DNA from: Artocarpus heterophyllus
Taxonomy: Eukaryota; Streptophyta; Magnoliopsida; Rosales; Moraceae
NCBI GenBank assembly: GCA_025403435.1
Contig: CM046354.1
Location: forward strand, 37,178,459-37,242,458
DNA length: 64,000 nt
Direction: 5' to 3'
Shown: piece by piece, positions 47,548 to 58,231 of the stretch
Position numbering within the stretch: position 1 is the stretch's first letter
Layout: each line of letters starts with the position of its first letter
Program-made: the position numbers and the translations under genes
Notes under the pieces: model-generated
Told to the model about the DNA's origin: nothing
Databases searched by the model: none
The model's input: the letters and a program-made list of their open reading frames with translations, nothing else

Positions 47548-47982
47548 TGAAAAAACATAAACGAATTCTAACATGCTTGAATCTTTATGCATATAGAATT
47601 AAAACGGAAGCGTGAAAGATTTTGTACTTGCCATTGCACTACACTGTGTAATACAACCTTGAATTGCTGCAATCGTATATTGGACCACTGGTTTAGGTGC
47701 TTCTATCACTCAAGCACTCAATACGATGGTGTATAAAACTGGATGAGAGAAAGTTGATAGGGACCAAACTTGTGTTCAACAGAAACGTGAAAATTTTTTC
47801 TGGTTTTCTCTGCTACATTTCATTTCCTTCCATCAAGGAAATATATAGCACCCAAGAAAAATCAATTACCAGTGCTCTAATTGATGTTTTAATGAAAACA
47901 TAAATAAGAGACCATTAGAATTCAAAACCGTTAAAAATTGATTGGTTTCAATTGGAAACCTTTAGAATTACAATCGGTTACA
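47548..47982 (-). repeat. 5' LTR of Copia-A (435 bp)
   Basis: It starts TGAAAAAACATAAACG and ends CAATCGGTTACA, followed by the TSD CTTGG. Confidence 0.95.
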
Positions 47983-48289
47983 CTTGGATCCTTTAAAAAA
48001 AAAAAAGAAGGAAAAAAACTGGGCATTGAACATAGTGAATGTTTAGTTTTGACGGAGCTAATCATCTGTATTATAGATTTTGCGTTAATTTTTGTTGTAC
48101 AATATCGTTTAACCACATTTATTTGCAACTAAGATCAATATGGAAAAAATATATATATTTATATAGGTGTTGGGGGAAATCTTCATGATGAAAAAACCGT
48201 CTGAAGTTCATACCTTCTTTAAATCAAGCACCCGATCAGGTTGGCTGAGTAGACCAATCTTAGAAGGCCATCGATTAGGCCGAAAAGGT

Positions 48290-48720
48290 CTAGTCCGACC
48301 AGGACTAAGACCCGTCCGACCACGACTAGGATTTGTCTGACCAAGACTCGTCCGACCATGACCAAGATCTGTTCGACTAGAACCAGGATTCGTCCGAGCA
48401 GGACCTGTCCGACCAGGACCAGGGTATGTCCGACCAGGACCTATTTGATTAAGACCAAGATCTATCCAACTAGAACTCATCCAAACAGGACCAGGATCTG
48501 TCTGACTAGGACCCGTCCGACCAAGACCAAGATCCATCTGAGTAGGATCTGTCCAAACAGGACCAGGGTGGTCTGTTCGACTAGGACCTATCAACCAGGA
48601 CCAAGATCTGTCTGATCAACAACTGTCAGACTAAGACCAGGATCCGTCCGACCAGGATCTGTCCAACCAGGATCTGTTCGATTAGGATCTATACGACTAC
48701 GATCCGTCTAAGTAGGATTT
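48290..48720 (+). repeat. Short tandem repeat array within the LARD LTR
   Basis: About twenty degenerate copies of a GACCAGGACC-containing unit occur, often in alternating 21- and 15-bp steps. The homologous array in the right LTR is at about 51140-51650. The array lies upstream of the TATA box. Confidence 0.85.
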
Positions 48721-48939
48721 GTCCGACTTGGCCAAAGAAACCATGAAGGACAATCCCGACTAGCAAGATGGTCAGATCCCTATTAGATCACATAGTAGTG
48801 GATCATACCCAAAGACCACTATGTGGCACCATCTCAACCTTTTGTTGGGCAATCCTCCTTTTCTGAAGATCGTGACACTTGTCGCTGGACACCCGAATCA
48901 CAGGCCCAACCAGTCCACACCCAGATCAAAGCTGAACTC

Positions 48940-48947
48940 TATAAATA
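48940..48947 (+). promoter_or_regulatory. TATA box of the LARD LTR
   Basis: TATAAATA is followed by GGAGCATCAAC. The same box is at 51850-51857 in the right LTR. Transcription would start about 30 bp downstream. Confidence 0.75.
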
Positions 48948-49209
48948 GGAGCATCAACAACATCACAAAGGTACGGGCATTCTTCCCTTGCCTACTCTAC
49001 CTCTCGCTTAGCTCTTCCTAGTCAAAACGTTGACTTGAGCATTAGAGTGCCCTTGGTAGGCACCAAATAGGTGTCTTCTTACTCCAAGGCCTTCTTTCTT
49101 CTTGCAGATTTGACCAGACTAGGTGAAGCTGGGCAGAACAGAAGGCTGAACAGGGAACCTGACTACCGTGTACCCTTGTATGTGGTGTTGTACCGATCTC
49201 AGGCATCCA

Positions 49210-49231
49210 TATTTGGTGCTAAAAGGAGGGC
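49210..49231 (+). other. PBS-like site of the LARD
   Basis: TATTTGGTGCTAAAAGGAGG directly follows the 5' LTR. It resembles the corresponding Tat site at 13203-13224. Confidence 0.6.
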
Positions 49232-49287
49232 CTCGCGCCTTTCCAATAGCCTCATCTCTCCCCCTAGCTATTCCTGGGATGACTTAC

Positions 49288-50950
49288 AAAGAGACCTCAA
49301 GTCTAGGACGAAGAGTCCGACCTGGTCTAATAAGGTTACGGCCGACCAGAGAAGACCAGGTCCAGGCTACAGCTGATCAGGTCCTGGAGAAGAGTCTAAG
49401 AAGGCTACGACTGACAAAGTGAACTCAGGTCTAGGACAAAGAGTCTGACCAGGTCTAAGAAGTTTACGGCCGACAGAGAAGACAAGGTCCAGGCTATAGC
49501 TAAACAGGTCCTAGATGAAGAATCCAAAAAGGCTACGACTGACAAAGAGACCTCAGCTCTAGGATAAAGAGTTCGACTAGTTCCAAGAAGGTTACGGCCG
49601 ACCAGAGAAGACCAGGTCCAAGCTTCAGCCACCTAGGTCTTAGATGAAGAGTCCAAGAAGGCTACAACCAACAAAGAGACCTCCGGTCCAAGATGAAGAG
49701 TCCGACCAAGTCCAAGAAGGTTACGGCTGACCAGAGAAGACTAGGTCTAGGCTATGGCTGACCAGGTCCTAGACGAGGAGTCCAAGAAGGCTACAACCAA
49801 CAAAGAGACCTCAAGTCTAGGACGAAGAGTCCGACCAGGTCCCAGAAGGTTACGGCTGACCAAAGAAAACTAGGTCCAGGCTATGGTTAACCAGGTCCCG
49901 AACGAAGAGTCTAAGAAGGCTATGATCAACAAAGTGACCTCAAGTCTAGGACGAATAGTCCGACTAGGTCCAAGAAAGTTATGGCCAACCAAAGAAGACC
50001 AGGTCTAGGCTATGACCGACTAGGCCTTAGACGAAGAGTCCAAGAAGGCTACAATCAACAAAGAGACTTCAGGTCCAAATGAAGAGTCAGACCAGGTCCG
50101 AGAAGGTTACGGCAAAACAAAGAAGACTAGGTCCATGCTACAACTGACCGGGTTTCAGACGAAGAGTCCAAGAAGGCTACGACCAACAAAGAGACCTTAG
50201 GTTCAAGATGAAGAGATCGACCAAGTATAAGAAGGTTACGGCCAACTAGAGAAGACCAAGTCCAGGCTACAACTGACCAAGTCCTAGACAAAGAGTCCAA
50301 GAAGGCTACGACTGACAAAGAGACCTTAGGTATAGGACGAAGAGTCCAACCAGGCCCAAGAAGGTTACGGTCGACTAGAAAAGACTTGGTCCAAGAAGGC
50401 TACGGCCTGCCAGGTCCTAAACGAAGAGTCCAAGAAGGCTATGACTGACAAAAAGATCTCAGGTCCAGGATAAAAGAGTCCGACTAGGTCTAAGAAGGTT
50501 ACTGCCCACCAAAGAAGACCAGGTCCAGGCTTTGGCCAACTAGGTCCCAGACGAAGAGTCTAAGAAGGCTATAACCGACAAAAAGACCTCAGGTCCAAGA
50601 CAAAGAGTCTAACTAGGTTCGAGAAGGTTACGGCTAACTATAGAAAACCAAGTCCAAGCTATGGCTAACGAGGTCCTAGACGAAGAATCCAAGAAGGCTA
50701 CGACCGACAAAAAGACCTCAAGTCCAAGATGAAGAGTCCGACCAGGTCCGAGAAGGTTACGACCGACCAGGTCCAGGCTACAGCCGACCAGGTCCCAGAC
50801 GAAGAGTCCAAGAAGGCTATGACGACAAAGAGACCTCAGGTCTAGGATGAAGAGTTTGACTAGGTCCAAGAAGGTTACGGCCCACCAAAGAAGACCAAGT
50901 CTTGGCTACAACCGACCAAGTTAAAAACGAAGAGTCCAAGAAGGATATGC
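49288..50950 (+). repeat. 129-bp tandem array, about 13 copies
   Basis: The landmark ACAAAGAGACC recurs near 49288, 49413, 49542, 49671, 49800, 49929, 50058, 50186, 50315, 50448, 50578, 50706 and 50824, so the period is about 129 bp. The unit contains two GACCAGGTCC segments, AGAAGGTTACGG and AGAAGGCTACGA. Because 129 is 43 codons, open frames run through parts of it on both strands, but stops and indels occur in most units. I regard it as noncoding unless shown otherwise. Confidence 0.92.
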
Positions 50951-51006
50951 TCATGAAAAATATTTTCCAACCACATTAAGACTTTGGTGCTAATGACCTC
51001 CATCAC

Positions 51007-51025
51007 CAAACTCTTGGGGGACTAC
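51007..51025 (+). other. Polypurine tract of the LARD
   Basis: CTTGGGGGACTAC lies directly before the right LTR. The G-rich run fits a PPT. Confidence 0.7.
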
Positions 51026-52119
51026 TGTTGGGGGAAATCTTCACAATGAGAAGATCGAGTAAAGTTCATACCCTCTTTAAACCAAGCACCCAATCAGGTT
51101 GGCTGAGTAGACTAATTCAAGAAGGCCATCGATTGGGCCAAAAAGGTTAGTCCGACCAAGACTAGGACCCATCTGACCAGTACTAGGATCCATCCGATAA
51201 GGACTAGGATTTGTCCAACCAATATCCGTTTTACTAGGACTAGGATTCGTCCGAGCAGGATCTATCTGATTAGGACCAAGGTTTGTCTAACTAGGACCCA
51301 TCCAACTAAGACCAAGATCTGTCCGAGCAGGATCTATTCGACCAGGACCAGGGTTTGTCTAAGTAGGACCTGTTCGATTAGGACCAAGATTTGTCTGACC
51401 AGGACCAGTCCGACTAGGACCAGGATCTGTCTGACCAAGACCCATCCGACCATGACCAAGATCCATTCAAGTAGGATCTGTCAAACCAAGACCAGGGTTT
51501 GTCTGACCAGGACTTGTTCGACCAAGACTAGGATCTATCTGACTAGGACCATCCTACTAGGAGTAGGATCCATCTGACTAGGATCTGTCTGACTAGGATC
51601 TGTTAGACTAGGATCCGTTTGAGTAGGATCTGTCTGACTTGGCCAAAGCAACCATGAAGGACAATCCCGACTGGCAAGATGGTCGGATCCCTACCATATT
51701 ACATAGTAGTGGATCATACCCAAAGACCACCATATGGCACCATCTCAACCCTCCGTTGGGCAATCCTCCTTCTCCGAAGATTGTGACACCTATCGTTGAA
51801 CACCCAAGTCATAGGCCAAACCAATCCACACCCGGATCCAAGCTGACTATATAAATAGGAGCATCAACTCCACCACAAAGGTACAGGCATTCTTCCCTTG
51901 CCTACCCTACCTCTCCCTTGGGTCTTCTCGGTCAGAACACTGACTTAAGCATCAGAGTGTTCTTGGTAGGCACCACACCAGTGTCTTCTTACTCCAAGGC
52001 TTTCTCTCCTCTTGTATATTCGACCAGATCAAGTGGATCCAGGCAGAACAAGAGGTAGAACAGGGAACCCGACTACTGTGCACCCTTGCACGCAGTGTTG
52101 TGCCAATCTTAGGCCAACA
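51026..52119 (+). repeat. 3' LTR of the LARD
   Basis: It has the same order as the left LTR: a short tandem array at about 51140-51650, TATAAATA at 51850-51857, and end CCAACA. It is about 50 bp longer because the short array differs in copy number. Confidence 0.9.
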
Positions 52120-52643
52120 ATAGGTATATGTTATATCTATATATATGTGTTTGTGGGTTTAATTCCTTCAAAACTATGTATAATATGAGTTTAATGAGAT
52201 CTTCATTGTTGTTTAATCAAATGTAGAGAATCTTGTAGGTCTATTTATTTTTTTATGTTTTAAACGAGAAAAACATAAATATTTTATAATTTTAAAATTT
52301 TTTATAATTTTTTTAATTCTATTTGGTATCATTTTCTTATAGGTCTCTAGTTTTCATTTTATAATTTTTTTAAAACAAAAACATGTTGAATAAATATATA
52401 CAACAAAAATAATTGAATATGCTATATCCAAGCATTAAAAAATGTAGTCACTAAGTATCAAGGAATATATATATACATATGTACGTATATGTACGAATTA
52501 TTATTTTGAAAGAATTTGAGATTATGGTGAAAGGACATTAGTTCACATATATATTTACAACCTCATTTTCAAATTTTAAACTTAAAAGAGAGTGAAAGAG
52601 AGATTCGAGAGATTGAAAGAGATGTTTGAATTCATGTGTTTGT
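52120..52643. other. AT-rich intergenic spacer
   Basis: Only AT-rich sequence with TATATA tracts is visible, with no gene or element end. Confidence 0.5.
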
Positions 52644-53084
52644 TGTTAGAACATAAGTTTATGATGAAAATCATCACCAAGATAATTCATAAAATGCAGA
52701 AGCTAACATAAATCTATTGATTATCACGTAATTTCTAAGTCTATAGGTTAAGGATCTTTTATGTCTAGTACGTAAGTCCTCCTTCAAAGAATGCCTCTGT
52801 AATCTCTTTGTAGATGGGTGACAGAAAAATAACGTACGTACTAACTTGGGGACCACAACCCCTTTATATAACTACTAACTCTAACAATTATCCTTAATTA
52901 TCAATTTAGCCCATCATAAAATCAGTAATTATATTTTGGCCTCTACACATATAAGGCCCACACTTAATAATACATTAAAATTCTAAAACCTAAATTGATC
53001 ATGTTAATTGGGCTAACCTTATCTGATAGCCTTTAATGCACATTTATTTAATTTATTAGCCCATATATTAGATTAATTCTAATA
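52644..53084 (-). repeat. 3' LTR of Copia-C
   Basis: It starts TGTTAGAACATAAG and ends GATTAATTCTAATA, decayed from TTCTAACA. A PPT (minus strand CAAGTGGGAGAT, 53085-53096) follows directly. Confidence 0.8.
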
Positions 53085-53096
53085 ATCTCCCACTTG

Positions 53097-53994
53097 GGCT
53101 ATATATGCAACTTTATAAATGTGAATTATACCTTATGAGCCCATGAATTTTGCTATCAAAACCATATGCGTCTCAACAATCTTGTCCATTAACCATACCA
53201 ACTAAAATGACTTTCATTACATATATTGTAACTAGACCCATCAATGATCACATATACCCATGCAACTAATGAAAAAGATCAAGCATGGATGTGTAGCATG
53301 GAAAGTTCATGCAATGTCATTTTAACATGTTTATTTCCAACTGGTCAATCTTAAAACCTTAGTGAGATAAAAACCATACCAAAATTAGAGTGTAAAGAAA
53401 CCAAAACTTTATTTCTACATAAAATAACCTCAAAAATATCTATAAACTAAAATAATTGAAAAGTGTTTGCATTAGAAAAGCATCTAAAATTATGAACTCC
53501 TACTAAAACTGAATTTCCTCATAAGCCATGACACCTATACGAGCAGTGTGCTCATAAAACATTTTTACAATCTTTCTTTCACAGCCAGGAACTTGATTTC
53601 TATATGATTTGACTGTGTCAAACTCCTATTGTTGTTAGAATATAGAACTACTGACTTATTGCACAAAATTACTTGAGTGGTCTTTGAATACTATCCATTA
53701 TACGCAGTCTTGTGATAAAATTTTGCAGCCATTTTCCATGATTAAACGCCTCATAACACAGTATGAATTTTGTCGTCATGGTAGAAAAGGCTAGAAGAGA
53801 CTATTTAGCTCTTTTCTGGGAGACAACACCTTCAGCTAGAAGGTAGACATAGTACAACATAGATTTCATACTATCTTGGCATCCAGCGTAATTGGTGTTA
53901 GTATATCAATAATCTCAAGCTATTTTGACTTTCGATATGTGAGCATATAGTCCTTTGTTCTCTATAAATATCTCAAGACTTATTTGGCTGCTAT
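53097..53994 (-). pseudogene. Copia-C RNase H remnant and 3' noncoding part
   Basis: Between the PPT and RT a heavily decayed RNase H can be followed on the minus strand: a block like YREQRTICSHIES near 53960, then cysteine/serine-rich fragments aligning to the DADFAGC and STSGY region. 53097-53500 is noncoding. Most codons are broken by stops. Confidence 0.55.
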
Positions 53995-55044
53995 CTAGTG
54001 ATCCTTTCTAGGATTGCTTAAGTATATGCCCAACATTCCTGTAATGTACGCAATATCCAGACACGTGCAAACCTGAGCAAACATCAGACCTCTACTGCTA
54101 ACACATAAGAATGTTTTGCATTTTCTAAATATCAAAATCATTCTTAGGGTACTGATTGAGACTAAATTTGTCTCCTTTGGCCATAAGGGTATCACCTGGT
54201 TTGCAATCTTGCATGCCATATCTCTTGAGAATCTTTTTGATATAGCCCTTTTGTGATAATCCAAGAATACCTTGAGAGCAATCCTAGTGTATCTATATAC
54301 CCAACACAAAAGAGGTGTCACCAAGATCTTTCATCTCAAATTTCTCTTGATACAAATCTCTTGGTTTCGTGCAATAAGCCTATATCGTTACTGGTAAGCA
54401 AAATGTCATTGGTATATAAAACTAAAAAAATATACTTATTCCTACTGAACTTTGGCACATACAACCATCAACCATATTCTTCTCAAAGATGAATGAGATG
54501 ATAACTTGATGAAATTTGTAATACCATTGACGAGAAGCCTGCTTAAGGCCATAGATGGATTTCTTCAATTTACAAACCATCTTTTTTGCATCTCTGACAT
54601 AAAGTTTTCTAGTTGCATCACATAGATTGTTTCATCAATGTTGCTATTGACACACATAGTCTTAACATCTATTTGAAGAAGCTCAAGATCAAAATGCACC
54701 ACTAATGCCATTATAGTCCTAGAAAGGTCTTTCGATGAAACCAGAGAGAAAGTCTCTTTATAATCAATGCCTTCTTTCTGTGTAAAGCCTTTAGCGACAA
54801 GACGAGCCTTGTACCTCTCCACATCGCCTTTCGAATCCCTCCTGGTCTTAAATATCTATTTGCAACCAATGGGTTTTGCTCCTTCAAGCAACGAGACAAG
54901 ATCACAAATGTCATTGTCCTTCATAGACTTTATCTCCTTATTTTTGGCATCAATTTACTCATAAGATTTAAAACTTTCCATGGCTTGACGGAAGTTAATT
55001 GGATCATCTTCTACCACACCAATGTCGAACTCATCTTTTCTCTT
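53995..55044 (-). pseudogene. Copia-C reverse transcriptase remnant
   Basis: Minus-strand reading gives EIKSMKDNDICDLV, then [25 protein letters not shown] (54822-54745), QIDVKTMCVNSNIDETIYVM, KKSIYGLKQASRQWYYKFHQV and a catalytic box reading YTNDILLT. The first catalytic Asp has become Asn. It ends with SRGLMFAQVCTCLDIAYITGMLG (54324-53995). The domain is recognisable but dead. Confidence 0.85.
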
Positions 55045-56017
55045 TATGATGATCAGGATGATTATATTACAATTGGTTCTTTCTATTCAACTACAAAGGA
55101 CATAACCGTCATTGTGTCAGTAGGGAATTCAAGCCTTATCTCGCAATCTGTTGTAGACACCGTTGCATGGGTCATCACTGTTGGGGCCACCACAATTGAT
55201 AAAGCCTATCCAACAACCATCACACTGGGAAACAACCACACGTTTTGGGTAATGTAGTAAGTTAACTTTCATTAATTTCTTTATGATAAATGATATGGCA
55301 TGGACAGGTCTACCCACGTACGTATATAGCAAATTTCCAACCTAATAAGGAGTTCGTTCTACAAACATCACTTTTGTTTATTGCAGGCCAAGCTACTAGA
55401 TTTATTTTAGAAAAATGAAACTAAATATATATTAAGGTAATTTCATTTCTTATTATTAAATGAGTGAGGGCTTGGCAACTTATGCAAACTTAGGTGGTAC
55501 TTGGTATGTGTTAGTGCTTCTTTTTGTTAATTTTCTAATTCACCCTCTCAAATATTCCCAAAAAAAGAGAAAAGAATCATTTAACATTGATTATTTAATT
55601 TTTTTTTTGTTTCAGGGCCAAGCTATTTATTTTGGGGAAATTAAAAATGTTCTAACAGCTGGCCTAACATACTCCAAAATCATATGTGAAGACAATGCTA
55701 CCTCGTAAGTTAATTTGATTGAGCTTTTATTTCTCTTTTTTCTTTTTTCCTTCTTTGTTAATTAATCCTAAGGACCTTACATCTTTTTGAAGCACGAGTT
55801 GTGAGGCTGAAAATCTAAATTCAACATTAGCAAAAGGGAAAATAGTACTTTGTTTGTCATTATCAAATAACCTAGACATATCTTCTGCATCAGAGGCTAT
55901 GCGTAAAGCAAGAGTTGGCCTCATGTATTCGCACTCTTACTTTGATAAAAATTTACCATGTAATATTCCATGTGTTAAAGTTGATTCGACAACAGGTACA
56001 CAAATCATAAACTAATG
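55045..56017 (+). pseudogene. Subtilisin-like serine protease (SBT) gene fragment, three exons
   Basis: Exon a (55045-55252) reads DDYITIGSFYSTTKDITVIV, VGNSSLISQSVVDTVAWVIT and ITLGNNHTFW, the segment preceding the PA domain in plant subtilases. After a GTAATG-type donor, exon b begins at the TTTCAG acceptor (about 55615) with GQAIYFGEIKNVLTAGLTYS and ends at a GTAAGT donor near 55706. Exon c (about 55784-56017) reads SCEAENLNSTLAKGKIVLCL and NIPCVKVDSTTGTQI, the PA-domain region, then a stop. Plant subtilases are secreted apoplastic proteases. The catalytic Asp, His and Ser regions are all absent, so this is a relic truncated at its 5' side by Copia-C. It resembles SBT3-type sequences by eye. 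Confidence 0.85.
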
Positions 56018-56087
56018 GCCTACAAAAGGTAATTATGTAATTAAAACCCAATCAATAGATATAAGAAGTTTTTTTCGTGTTATTTTC

Positions 56088-56318
56088 AAAAGGGTTAATT
56101 ATACTGGCATCTTTATGTTTTGCCAAAATAATAGACACACTTTTGACTTAACTAAGCTAATAACTCAACACCCCCTAGACAATAACAGAAACACCCTTTT
56201 AATCTAAGCCCTTGATATACTAACATTAAGGGGTGTTGATGTAATTAGCTTTGGTCAGGAGAATGTTTTTGTAATTTTGGTATTATATATAGAGTGTTGG
56301 TGTAATTAACCCCTTTTC
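56088..56318. mobile_element. MITE-like inverted-repeat element (about 230 bp)
   Basis: The left end AAAAGGGTTAATTATACTGG matches the reverse complement of the right end (GGTGTAATTAACCCCTTTT) with few mismatches. The interior is short and noncoding. The size and terminal inverted repeats fit a MITE; the superfamily is not determined. Confidence 0.65.
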
Positions 56319-56459
56319 CACATACATATACATATATGTGAAGACAAAAATTTTGTTCAAGTGGGGCATTCTTTTTCATTTCATTCATAATTTTATTTTT
56401 CCTTCATTTTAAATCTATTTTTAGAGAGAAAAAGAAATCCCCACTTTGAGAAACTGGGG

Positions 56460-56909
56460 CTTTGACTTTGATAACAACGTATATCCATTAGGATGCAAGA
56501 TTTTCATTAGAATGCCATTGTGAATGATAGTGGAAGACAGCTGTAAACCATTAGTATTTGCGATGACATAGTCATCGCAAATAAAACCAGGTGATTGCCA
56601 TGTGTATAGAGTGTTATTTTGCAATGACAGTGTCGTCACAAATAACTATATATTGGCATGAGAAAATTTCATGCCAAAAAGGTGTGGCGCCAAAATATTA
56701 ATTGGATTGACATGTCTTTGCAAATAAGAAAAGATATTTTCTTTCTTTTTTGCGATTGTATGTCGAGGCAAATAAGTATTAGATGCGATGACATGTCGTC
56801 ACAAAAAACTATTATATTTGACATTTTGTCGTTGCAAATGATATAATATTTGCAATGACATTTGTCGTCGTAAAAAAGGTCATCGCTATTAGCCCTATTT
56901 GTAGTAGTG
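56460..56909. mobile_element. CACTA (En/Spm) transposon terminal region
   Basis: The right end TTTGTAGTAGTG at 56898-56909 is the complement of a CACTA terminus. Inward lie repeated subterminal motifs, TTTGCGATGACATAGTCATCGCAAA (56557-56582 region) and variants of GATGACATGTCGTC near 56785 and 56865. These are typical subterminal binding sites for CACTA transposases. The other terminus and any transposase were not found. Confidence 0.7.
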
Positions 56910-57923
56910 TGGAAAACACATTAGAGATGTTAACAGATTATGCTTAGCTCTAATTATGAATTATTTATGGAGAATCAATTTATAGGTAATGACTATATCA
57001 ATGGATGATTCAATTCTTTGAATAAATTATATTTATAATTTCAAAAGTACAGTTCCAAGTTTTTAGTGGAGTAACTTTAGAATTAATAAAATTGATAAAC
57101 TAATTAAGATGTTAATTAATTATTGATTTTATTAGAGGCTGAAATTATAAGTCCATAGTTTCCCATGCCATCTCCGTAATTTTGTATGAACTAATAGGAT
57201 GTGAATTATCAACTATTAATATACGCTTTGGAATTAAATGATGTGGTTATTCAATTATTTGATATTGGATGACATAGTGTAGACGGGACCTACACTATGT
57301 GATGCTTTATACAGAAAAAATCCTTGTGCTATGTTAACTTATTCTCCAAGTTTTTTATTTTTTTAAAAGTCAAATATATTTAATTTTGAAATTTTTTAAT
57401 TAGATTTTGTGCATTTTTTAATAAAAAATGATGTTGCTTTTGTGAGCCCATTTGTCTCACCTGACCACTATATAATAAAGTACACAAAAGGAGGATTTTC
57501 ATAAATGTGACTTTTTAAGACTTACTTTTTATAAATACCATACATATTTATTTGTGACACAACTTGCCATATAATATAAATGATGGTGTAGTATAACTTT
57601 TTCTATATATGACATAAATAAACATGACTTTTAAAAGTGTCGCATAACATGTAATTTTCTCTATATAAAATTGTCATTGTTGCTACTGCCAAGAATGCAT
57701 TAGATGCACTAAAACTTATTCGCAGCTCTTTAAATAAAAAATAAAAATTTAGAGATAAGTTTCCTATTTATTTAATTATTAATTTAGTTAAATTGAATTA
57801 AGAAAGGACTCATCCCATGCATCTATAAAGAGATGCTTACAGAGAGTCTTTTAGGTATTCCAATTATCATACTCAGTTTTACAGAGAAAGCCTAGATAGA
57901 AGTGTTTTTTATAGCCAACCCTT
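56910..57923. other. AT-rich intergenic sequence
   Basis: No gene or element boundary could be fixed here. Short GTGACAC/GTGTCGC phrases near 57540-57650 might be remnants of another transposon end. Confidence 0.4.
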
Positions 57924-58063
57924 TGTCACAAGCCATACAATTTTTGCCCTATCTTAACCATTGGAGGCTCACGAAGACTCTAGGATTCTCTAAGTGTTGG
58001 AATCAATTAGAATACTCTAGGACATCCTAGAGAAATCAAGGCAATGAGGTAGAGTCATGGAGT

Positions 58064-58231
58064 TTCTAGAATGTTTTACAATATTCTAAAAGCTTCCATG
58101 ACATTCTAGAAGGTTCCATAATATTCTAGAAGATTCTACATGGGTCCAAAATACTCAAGAAACATCTAAAACTCTCTAGAAGATTCTAGAACTCTTTGGA
58201 AGACCCTAGAGAACTCTAGAACTTTCTAGAA
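58064..58231 (+). promoter_or_regulatory. Heat-shock-element array, 10-bp phased TTCnnGAA modules
   Basis: TTC triplets begin at 58064, 58084, 58094, 58104, 58114, 58124, 58134, 58184 and 58224, and GAA triplets at 58069, 58109, 58129, 58159, 58179, 58189, 58199, 58219 and 58229. All are in one 5-bp register. Perfect runs include TTCTAGAAGATTCTAGAA (58174-58191 region, from CTC/GAA through 58191) and TTCTAGAAGGTTC. Alternating TTC and GAA every 5 bp is the binding pattern of heat shock factors. A further TTCTAGAATATTC is at 58309-58321. Function is inferred from the pattern only. Confidence 0.75.

Larger units (their letters stand above)
32276..47982 (-). mobile_element. Copia-A: full Ty1/copia element, split by Tekay-2
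   Basis: Two 435-bp LTRs (32276-32710 and 47548-47982) are flanked by an exact TSD, CTTGG (32271-32275 and 47983-47987). A PPT lies inside the left LTR and a PBS inside the right one, so the element reads on the minus strand. Without the 9,050-bp Tekay-2 insertion and its duplicated 5 bp it is about 6.7 kb. The polyprotein is nearly complete but broken by stops and frameshifts. Confidence 0.95.
48168..49209 (+). repeat. 5' LTR of the LARD
   Basis: It contains a degenerate short tandem array (48290-48720) of units like TCCGACCAGGACCAGGATC, alternating about 21 and 15 bp. A TATAAATA box lies at 48940-48947 and the end GGCATCCA at 49202-49209. Confidence 0.9.
48168..52119 (+). mobile_element. 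LARD-like non-autonomous LTR retrotransposon with a satellite interior
   Basis: LTRs at 48168-49209 and 51026-52119 share TGTTGGGGGAAATC starts, and the right copy ends GGCCAACA. The TSD ATAGG is exact (48163-48167 and 52120-52124). A TTTGGTGCTAAAA PBS-like site follows the left LTR and a CTTGGGGGACTAC PPT precedes the right one. The 1.8-kb interior has no gag or pol and consists mostly of a 129-bp tandem repeat. It would need proteins from another element, plausibly a Tat-lineage one given the PBS. Confidence 0.93.
52644..55044 (-). mobile_element. Copia-C: truncated copia element, 3' LTR to RT
   Basis: A 3' LTR, PPT, RNase H remnant and RT remnant are in order on the minus strand. The reading ends abruptly near 55044, where subtilase-like coding sequence on the plus strand begins. 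Gag, protease, integrase and the 5' LTR are missing, so the element was truncated by deletion or rearrangement. Confidence 0.85.

Noticed and set aside
48208..48615. Repetitive Thr-Arg or Gly-Arg-Thr rich proteins on both strands
   Set aside because: They are translations of the short tandem array in the LARD LTR upstream of its TATA box, and stay open only because of the repeat.
49288..50950. Regular repeats suggesting a CRISPR array
   Set aside because: The 129-bp units are contiguous without unique spacers and lie between plant LTRs with an exact TSD.
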